Assembly: GCF_002015115.1 (NCBI RefSeq)
Contig: NZ_MUYA01000004.1
Span: 285,426 to 317,899 of the forward strand
Direction of reading: 5' to 3'
Source of the DNA: Haemophilus paracuniculus
GTDB taxonomy: Bacteria; Pseudomonadota; Gammaproteobacteria; Enterobacterales; Pasteurellaceae
DNA length: 32,474 nucleotides
Position numbers and translations under genes: made by a program. Positions 27,542 to 32,474 of the stretch are shown piece by piece; position 1 is the first letter of the stretch, and the number at the start of each line of letters is the position of its first letter. The notes under the pieces are model-generated. The model was not told the DNA's origin and did no database searches. It was given only the letters and a program-made list of their open reading frames with translations.

Positions 27542-28183
27542 TTATTTTAGATCGGCGACAATTCTTCCTTGCTCGATTTGAAGTATGCGATCCATTTTAT
27601 TTTCTACCTCACTTAATTGGTGGGTAACCATTAGCAGGGTTAATTTTTTTTGATCGCATAAATCAAGGAATAATTGCAACATTTCATCGCGTAATATCGG
27701 ATCAAGGGCGGAAAAAGGTTCATCTAATAATAAAATGGGTTTTTCGCGTAATAAACAACGGGCGAGGGCAACCCGTTGTTTTTGTCCGCCCGATAATTCC
27801 GTAGGCAAGCGGTGAGATAATTCCGATAATCCTACCGCTTGCAGGGCAGATTTTATTTTTTCTCGTTCTTTATCATTGAGTTTTAATTGCGGATTTAATC
27901 CTAAACTGATATTTTGCTCAACGGTTAAATGGGGGAAAAGATTATTTTCTTGAAATAACATTGAAACGGGGCGTTCAAAGGGTTGGGAATGGCTATGGTT
28001 TTGTTGATTAAGCCAAATTTCGCCTTTATGGGGTAATTCAAACCCTGCAATTAAATTTAATAATGTGCTTTTGCCCGAACCACTTGCCCCGATAATTGCT
28101 ACTTTCTGCTCGGCAGGAATATGCAAATCGAAAAACATCGGCATTGCTTTATAATCGAAAAAGACATTATTTAATTTAATCAT
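27542..28183 (-). CDS. thiQ: thiamine ABC transporter ATP-binding protein ThiQ
   Basis: ThiQ energises uptake of thiamine and its phosphates. The 213-aa ATPase has Walker [11 protein letters not shown] (31-40), Q-loop Gln 78 in [12 protein letters not shown], signature LSGGQKQR (130-137), Walker B ILLLDEP (150-156) and an H-loop in MVTHQLSEV. It overlaps thiP by 8 nt, so the pair is translationally coupled. Base composition is more A+T-rich than that of radA next door. An uptake signal pair (27804 and 27832) lies inside the gene. Assignment to thiamine rests on the pairing with the ThiP-like permease. Confidence 0.88.
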   Translation of the reverse strand: MIKLNNVFFDYKAMPMFFDLHIPAEQKVAIIGASGSGKSTLLNLIAGFELPHKGEIWLNQQNHSHSQPFERPVSMLFQENNLFPHLTVEQNISLGLNPQLKLNDKEREKIKSALQAVGLSELSHRLPTELSGGQKQRVALARCLLREKPILLLDEPFSALDPILRDEMLQLFLDLCDQKKLTLLMVTHQLSEVENKMDRILQIEQGRIVADLK

Positions 28184-29789
28184 TTTGAGTTCCTTGCGGA
28201 TTTTTTCTTTCTGCGATAAAAAAGACCATAAAGCAGAGCAATAATAAAATAAAAGCGGTTACGCTGGCTTCGTTCATTCGATAACTGCCGAGTTGTTGAT
28301 AAAGCAAATAGGGCAATGAGCTAAATTCTTGATTACCGAATAAGGCAATGGCGGTAAAATCGCCAAGGGAAAAACAAAACGCCAAGCAAAACGCATATTT
28401 GACGGGGCTGGAAAGGCTTTGCCACTCAATTAAGCGAAAGCGTTGCCAGCCTTGAATGTGCAGTGAAGAACATAATTTTTCATAGCGTTGCATATTATGA
28501 TTCATCGGCACGCTTAGGGTTTTAAGCATAAAGGGCAATGAAGCAAAAGCATTGCAGAGAATAATAATGATAAATAGATGAACTTGATTAAATTCAATTT
28601 GTTGTAATAATAAAAATAGCCCAATCGCCACCACTAAGGTTGGAATGGCTAAAACGGTCATTCCAGCGTTCAAGATAAATTTGGCGGTTCTTTCAAAATA
28701 GAGATAAGTTAATTTGCGAGCGAGGAATAAAATCGCCAATGCCATTAACAACGAAAACAAAGCGGAAAATAGAGCAATGCTGATCGAGTAAAAAGTCGAT
28801 TTCCAAAATAATGGCATTGATAAAACACTCTGCCATTTTGCCGAAAAAATCGCTGTTACCACCAAGTTGACTAGCGGTAATAATATAAAAAGGCTGAATA
28901 AAATAATAATAGAAAAATAGAAAAATCTTACCCCTTGCAAGGGCTTGTTTAACCAAACTTTGCTGGTGCTGATCGATGATTTGATATTTTTATTAAAAAT
29001 TTGGGTGAGGCTAAATAAAATAAAGCAAAAAATAAATTGCATAATAGCTAAAAAAGCGGCTTTGGTTAAATCAAATTCAAACATAATTGCTTGATAAATT
29101 GCCACTTCGAGGGTGGTATATTTTGGGCTGCCACCGAGGGTTAAAACAATGGTAAAACTGGTGAAACAGAGCATAAAAATTAAGCCAAACACCGCAGGAA
29201 GTTGTTGGCGTAAATAAGGCAATTCCACCCAGCGAAAAAACGCCCAGCCCCTTAAATTGAGTTGGGCGGCGAGTTGCCGTTGTTCGTTGGGAATGGCGGA
29301 AAAACTCTGCAAAAACATTCGGCTGGCGAGGGGAATGTTAAAAAAGAGGTGGGCGATTAAAATTCCCGTTAATCCATAAATGTTGAGCTGCCATTCAATG
29401 CCGAAAAAGGTGGAAAGTTGAGCTAGCCAGCCCGAACTGCCGTAAATGCCGATTAAGCCAAAAATGGCGACTAACGCAGGTAATACAAAGGTGAGCGAGC
29501 AGATTTTTATCAGCAGTGATTTCCCCTTAAAATCAAGGTAAAACAAGGATTTAGCGAAAATCATACCGCTTGCAATGGCGAGCAAGGCGGACAACAAGGC
29601 TTGCCCGAAGCTAAATAACAGAATGTGGCGAAGATAGTCATCTTGCCAAAAAGATTGAAATGAGAGGGATTTTCCAGCGGAAAATACCCCTTGCAAGGCG
29701 AAAAAATAGAAGCCCAAAATAAGCAGTAGCACCGTGCCACCTGCGAGAATTTCGGGCGGACGAATGCGTGAGAGGATCGATATTTTCAT
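28176..29789 (-). CDS. thiP: thiamine ABC transporter permease ThiP
   Basis: ThiP is the inner-membrane channel of the thiamine/TPP importer. The 537-aa protein is a fused double permease with about 12 hydrophobic segments. It carries two EAA-type loops that contact ThiQ: near 168-200 ([20 protein letters not shown]) and near 435-465 (...[15 protein letters not shown]). Size and domain plan fit the ThiP family. The binding protein gene thiB, normally first in the operon, is not next to it: a divergent lipoprotein gene starts 53 bp upstream. No TPP riboswitch is recognisable in that short gap. Confidence 0.87.
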   Translation of the reverse strand: MKISILSRIRPPEILAGGTVLLLILGFYFFALQGVFSAGKSLSFQSFWQDDYLRHILLFSFGQALLSALLAIASGMIFAKSLFYLDFKGKSLLIKICSLTFVLPALVAIFGLIGIYGSSGWLAQLSTFFGIEWQLNIYGLTGILIAHLFFNIPLASRMFLQSFSAIPNEQRQLAAQLNLRGWAFFRWVELPYLRQQLPAVFGLIFMLCFTSFTIVLTLGGSPKYTTLEVAIYQAIMFEFDLTKAAFLAIMQFIFCFILFSLTQIFNKNIKSSISTSKVWLNKPLQGVRFFYFSIIILFSLFILLPLVNLVVTAIFSAKWQSVLSMPLFWKSTFYSISIALFSALFSLLMALAILFLARKLTYLYFERTAKFILNAGMTVLAIPTLVVAIGLFLLLQQIEFNQVHLFIIIILCNAFASLPFMLKTLSVPMNHNMQRYEKLCSSLHIQGWQRFRLIEWQSLSSPVKYAFCLAFCFSLGDFTAIALFGNQEFSSLPYLLYQQLGSYRMNEASVTAFILLLLCFMVFFIAERKNPQGTQND

Positions 29790-29842
29790 TGCCTTGCGTA
29801 AAATCGAAATTTAGAATAGCCAAAAAATGCGAGGATTTTACT

Positions 29843-30211
29843 ATGAAACCGATCAAAACGGCGTTACTTTTTTCAGTTACTCTGATTTTAACCGCGTGCG
29901 TTAGCCCGCAACAACGTGCGGAACAGCGTTTGCGAGCCGAGCAAAATCTGCAAGTGGCATTGGCGAAACAGTGTGATTTGGAAACCGCAGAATTGATTGC
30001 GGAACAATTTCATCCACCCGTTGGCAGAACGGCGGAACAGGCGAAATTATTTGAAAAACGCTATGCGGAAAAAGTGAATAACCCGATGTTCCAAGCCTGC
30101 TACAAAATGGCGTGGCAAAATTACAAATCCCAACAGGAAATGCAAGAAATGCGAGATTGGTATTACCGCGACAACTTCCGCCCGTGGTTTCCGTGTTTTT
30201 CTTGTTGGTAA
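29843..30211 (+). CDS. small lipoprotein of unknown function
   Basis: This 122-aa protein has a clear lipoprotein signal: MKPIKT, a hydrophobic stretch, and lipobox LTAC with Cys 19. The mature part is mostly helical and charged (QQRAEQRLRAEQ...), with two mid-protein cysteines and an unusual aromatic/cysteine tail, RPWFPCFSCW. GAGGA lies 7 nt before the ATG at 29843; a longer upstream frame is not supported. I do not recognise the family. Its stop abuts the rnhA stop without any gap. It is divergent from thiP. Confidence 0.75.
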   Translation: MKPIKTALLFSVTLILTACVSPQQRAEQRLRAEQNLQVALAKQCDLETAELIAEQFHPPVGRTAEQAKLFEKRYAEKVNNPMFQACYKMAWQNYKSQQEMQEMRDWYYRDNFRPWFPCFSCW

Positions 30212-30670
30212 TTAAGGTTCATACCCCACATCTTCCAGCGTGGGATTATTCGCCCCTTGTTTGGCGAGTTCATCGCAGAGGTCGTTTTCACGATGCCCTG
30301 AATGTCCTTTGACCCACTGCAATTCGAGTTGGTGGCGGTGGGTGGCTTGGTCGAGCAAAATCCATAAATCTTTGTTTTTCACGGGCTTTTTGTCGCTGGT
30401 TTTCCAGTCGTTTTTCTTCCAGTTAAAAATCCATTTCTGAATCCCATTTTTCATATATTGACTGTCGCTATGCAGCAACACTCGGCAAGGTTCTTTGAGC
30501 AAATTTAACGCTTCAATCACGGCTCGTAGTTCCATTCGGTTGTTGGTGGTTTGGAAGTAGCCTTGGCTGACGGTTTTTTCAATTTGGTTGTAACGCAACA
30601 AAATGCCGATGCCGCCTTTCCCTGGGTTGCCGAGGCACGAGCCGTCCGTAAAAATTTCAACTGTTTTCAT
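30212..30670 (-). CDS. rnhA: ribonuclease HI
   Basis: RNase HI cuts the RNA strand of RNA-DNA hybrids, removing primers and R-loops. The 152-aa product has the catalytic carboxylates Asp 9 ([11 protein letters not shown]), Glu 47 (RMELRA), Asp 69 (LHSDSQY) and Asp 133, with His 123 in [10 protein letters not shown]. The basic handle region is present ([12 protein letters not shown]). Length and motifs match E. coli RnhA. It lies 15 bp downstream of menC on the same strand and ends back-to-back with the lipoprotein gene. Confidence 0.96.
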   Translation of the reverse strand: MKTVEIFTDGSCLGNPGKGGIGILLRYNQIEKTVSQGYFQTTNNRMELRAVIEALNLLKEPCRVLLHSDSQYMKNGIQKWIFNWKKNDWKTSDKKPVKNKDLWILLDQATHRHQLELQWVKGHSGHRENDLCDELAKQGANNPTLEDVGYEP

Positions 30671-30685
30671 AAAATGCCTAAAATT

Positions 30686-31693
30686 TTACAAAATCTCACC
30701 GCTTGCAAGCGGTGCGATGGTTAATTCTGTAACGTAATCGCTAGTTAAATCGGCGAGGGGCAGGGTTGAGCCTTGCCACGCTCGCAGCAGTTGCGATTTC
30801 ATTAGGTTGAGGGTGTCTAACCCCGCCAGCGTGTTGGGGGTGTATTGATGAGCGAGTCGAGCCAGTTGCGTGAGGGCAAGGCTGCTTTCAATGCTGGAAC
30901 TGATAACGGCGATCAGCCCCTGCTGATGAGCCTGCTCAATTAGGCGAACGCATTTGGCGATTGACCCCGTGAGGGTTGGTTTGATAATAATCGCCGCCAC
31001 GTTCGGCTCTGCTTTCGGCTGGAAATTTGGTTCTCGCACTGTTTCGTCCCACGCAATCGCAATCCCATATTTTTCCGCAAATTGGCGAGAAAGTTCGGGG
31101 GTTTGGCAGGGTTCTTCAATAAATTGAATTTGCAAGCGGTGGGATTGTGCGATTTTTTCGGCAAATTTCCCCGCTTTTTCGAGTGTCCAGCCACGGTTGG
31201 CGTCAAGGCGAAGTTTTAAATCTGGCACGGCTTCGCACAGCATATCGGCGATTAAGCCGTCTCGATTGGCTTCGTATAAGCCCACTTTCATTTTGGCGAT
31301 TTTTTCGCCTTGCATCGCGTTCAGTTTGGCGTAGAGTTCGTCTGGGTCGCCGTAGCAGAGCGGGGCGGTGCGAAAATCCGCTTGCTCGCCCAATTCGCCG
31401 TGCAATTCGGCTAAGGCACAACTTAGCCCGAATGCCACCGAGGGGGCGTTTTGGTCGAGGTCGCCCGTGTTTTGATTCGCAAGCCATTTCGCCAGCCACT
31501 GTTGAGTTTGGGCGAGGGCGATTGCTAAGGTTTCGTGGCTAAATTGGGGCAGGGGGGCGATTTCCCCCCAGCCCGTTTTGCCGTTTTCGTTTAATGCCAC
31601 GATCAACCCCTCACGCTGTTTGAGGCGTTGGGTGCGAAGAATTACGCCTGTTTCGACAGGCAAGCGGTAATGGTAAAGTTGAGCGGTTCGCAT
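30686..31693 (-). CDS. menC: o-succinylbenzoate synthase MenC
   Basis: MenC dehydrates SHCHC to o-succinylbenzoate in menaquinone synthesis, used for anaerobic respiration. The 335-aa enolase-superfamily protein has the acid/base lysine in KMK (134-136), metal ligands in LDANRGW (Asp 164), EEP (Glu 193) and WDET (Asp 216), and the second lysine in IIKPT (Lys 238). An N-terminal capping domain with GWGEIAPLP precedes the barrel. No other men gene is in the window. Three uptake signals lie in the gene, one a palindrome encoding the C-terminal PLASG. Confidence 0.93.
   Translation of the reverse strand: MRTAQLYHYRLPVETGVILRTQRLKQREGLIVALNENGKTGWGEIAPLPQFSHETLAIALAQTQQWLAKWLANQNTGDLDQNAPSVAFGLSCALAELHGELGEQADFRTAPLCYGDPDELYAKLNAMQGEKIAKMKVGLYEANRDGLIADMLCEAVPDLKLRLDANRGWTLEKAGKFAEKIAQSHRLQIQFIEEPCQTPELSRQFAEKYGIAIAWDETVREPNFQPKAEPNVAAIIIKPTLTGSIAKCVRLIEQAHQQGLIAVISSSIESSLALTQLARLAHQYTPNTLAGLDTLNLMKSQLLRAWQGSTLPLADLTSDYVTELTIAPLASGEIL
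30698..30713. repeat. uptake-signal palindrome inside the menC 3' end
   Basis: ACCGCTTGCAAGCGGT is a perfect 16-bp palindrome made from two overlapping uptake-signal cores. It codes for part of the MenC C-terminus and lies 15 bp before the menC stop, close to where a terminator or processing hairpin for the menC-rnhA message could form. Confidence 0.8.
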
Positions 31694-31697
31694 AAAA

Positions 31698-32333
31698 TTA
31701 TCTTATCAGAGAGCCAACAATCGAGAACGCATAAATCACAAGGCTGATGGCGATAGAGTACATAATCAAGCCCGTGATGCTATCTAAAATTTGCCACATT
31801 CGGCGTTTTTGGAAATAGGGTGCGAGGAAGCCTGCCCCGTAGCCCACCCCGAAAAACCAGAGGAAAGAGCAGAGCAACGCCCCGATTAAAAATTGGATTT
31901 TTTGCTCAAACGTGAGCGTGCCGCCGATGCCGCCGACAATCACGACCGTATCAATGTAAACGTGGGGGTTGAGCAGGGTAATGGCGAGAGCCACCGCCAC
32001 CGCTTTTTTGAGATTAGCCCCTTGCTCGCCCTGTTTGGCGGTGAGCTGGCTTGAACCACGATAGGCACTTAAAAAGGAACGGCTGCCGTAGGTAAACAGA
32101 AACATCGCCCCGAACACGGCTAACGCAAAACTCGCCACGGGGGATTGAGCTATCAGCGTGCCTAAGCCGAGAACGCCGAGGGTCATCAGCACCACATCTA
32201 GCAAAAAGAAAATCAAGGCAACCCAAAAAATATGTTGTTTGAGAATCCCTTGTTTGAGTAAAAAGGCGTTTTGAGCCCCAATCGACACGATCAAGCCAAA
32301 ACAGACCACAAAGCCTTGTAAAAAATGTTCCAT
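31698..32333 (-). CDS. LysE/ArgO family amino-acid exporter
   Basis: This is a 211-aa inner-membrane protein with about six hydrophobic segments. It has the LysE-family N-terminal [14 protein letters not shown] and the central [17 protein letters not shown] motif, which closely resembles ArgO, the arginine exporter. The start at 32333 has GAGGA 6-7 nt upstream; a 16-residue longer frame is not supported. menC follows after 4 nt, so the two are probably co-transcribed, although no functional link is obvious. In E. coli argO is activated by ArgP; no argP is in the window. Confidence 0.88.
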   Translation of the reverse strand: MEHFLQGFVVCFGLIVSIGAQNAFLLKQGILKQHIFWVALIFFLLDVVLMTLGVLGLGTLIAQSPVASFALAVFGAMFLFTYGSRSFLSAYRGSSQLTAKQGEQGANLKKAVAVALAITLLNPHVYIDTVVIVGGIGGTLTFEQKIQFLIGALLCSFLWFFGVGYGAGFLAPYFQKRRMWQILDSITGLIMYSIAISLVIYAFSIVGSLIR

Positions 32334-32354
32334 AATGTTTCCTCGCAAGTGAAA

Positions 32355-32383
32355 TATATTAACAGACGGAATGAAATCCACAA
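32355..32383 (-). promoter_or_regulatory. candidate promoter for the argO-like gene, menC and rnhA
   Basis: On the minus strand, TTGTGG (32383-32378) and AATATA (32360-32355) are 17 bp apart, about 20 bp upstream of the exporter start. The match is moderate. The three genes downstream are closely spaced and could form one transcript. Confidence 0.35.
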
Positions 32384-32457
32384 AATGTTTGAGCCTAGCC
32401 CGCTTTTTTTGCTAAAAATGCTAAAAAATTGTCCAGCTAAACCGTTTTAGTATTGCA

Positions 32458-32474
32458 TTTTTTTTTTTTTTTTT
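32458..32474 (+). other. T17 homopolymer at window end
   Basis: The last 17 bases are all T. A homopolymer at the exact end suggests a contig boundary where assembly stopped, rather than a biological feature. Confidence 0.6.

Overview
The window looks like chromosomal DNA from a member of the Pasteurellaceae, in the Actinobacillus pleuropneumoniae / Mannheimia / Haemophilus ducreyi branch. The main evidence is the many copies of the DNA-uptake signal core AAGCGGT in its ACAAGCGGT context (the Apl-type uptake signal, not the Hin-type AAGTGCGGT). These copies lie within genes, between genes and in inverted pairs that act as hairpins. Gene content and order agree: dolP-diaA-yraN-lpoA beside a divergent rsmI, pgk followed by fbaA, dnaQ followed by tRNA-Asp, and a thiPQ pair. 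The species cannot be fixed from the sequence alone. The window ends in a run of 17 T, which suggests a contig edge.

Layout. 1-5.45 kb: a large trimeric autotransporter adhesin (1750 aa) with its own terminator. 5.7-10 kb: a tightly packed minus-strand envelope/replication cluster (lpoA, yraN, diaA, dolP), with rsmI divergent. 10-12.7 kb: two minus-strand membrane proteins, an Nramp-related transporter with altered metal-site motifs and a NaChBac-type voltage-gated cation channel, separated by about 650 bp with no convincing gene. 12.8-17.6 kb: recG, then pgk and fbaA with a cluster of covarying palindromes between them. 17.6-20.5 kb, minus strand: recF, sprT and ndh. 20.7-24 kb, plus strand: an overlapping glycosyltransferase/DedA pair, dnaQ, tRNA-Asp and an EamA-type transporter. 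24-29.8 kb, minus strand: an ABC ATPase/permease pair, a GC-rich hairpin repeat region, radA and thiQ-thiP. 29.8-32.4 kb: a small lipoprotein, then rnhA, menC and an ArgO/LysE-type exporter.

Most of the window is housekeeping: glycolysis (pgk, fbaA), respiration (ndh, menC), DNA replication and repair (dnaQ, recF, recG, radA, rnhA, diaA) and outer-membrane or peptidoglycan upkeep (lpoA, dolP). The less ordinary parts are the adhesin, with a near-perfect 711-bp internal duplication and very many N-X-S/T sequons; the bacterial sodium-channel homologue; the Nramp relative lacking the canonical metal-binding motif; two ABC importers without an adjacent binding protein; and several repeat families. 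I did not find a clearly new multi-gene system such as a defence island, prophage, CRISPR array or biosynthetic cluster. Several predicted starts were moved inward to ATGs supported by Shine-Dalgarno sequences, stop/start overlaps or family alignment.
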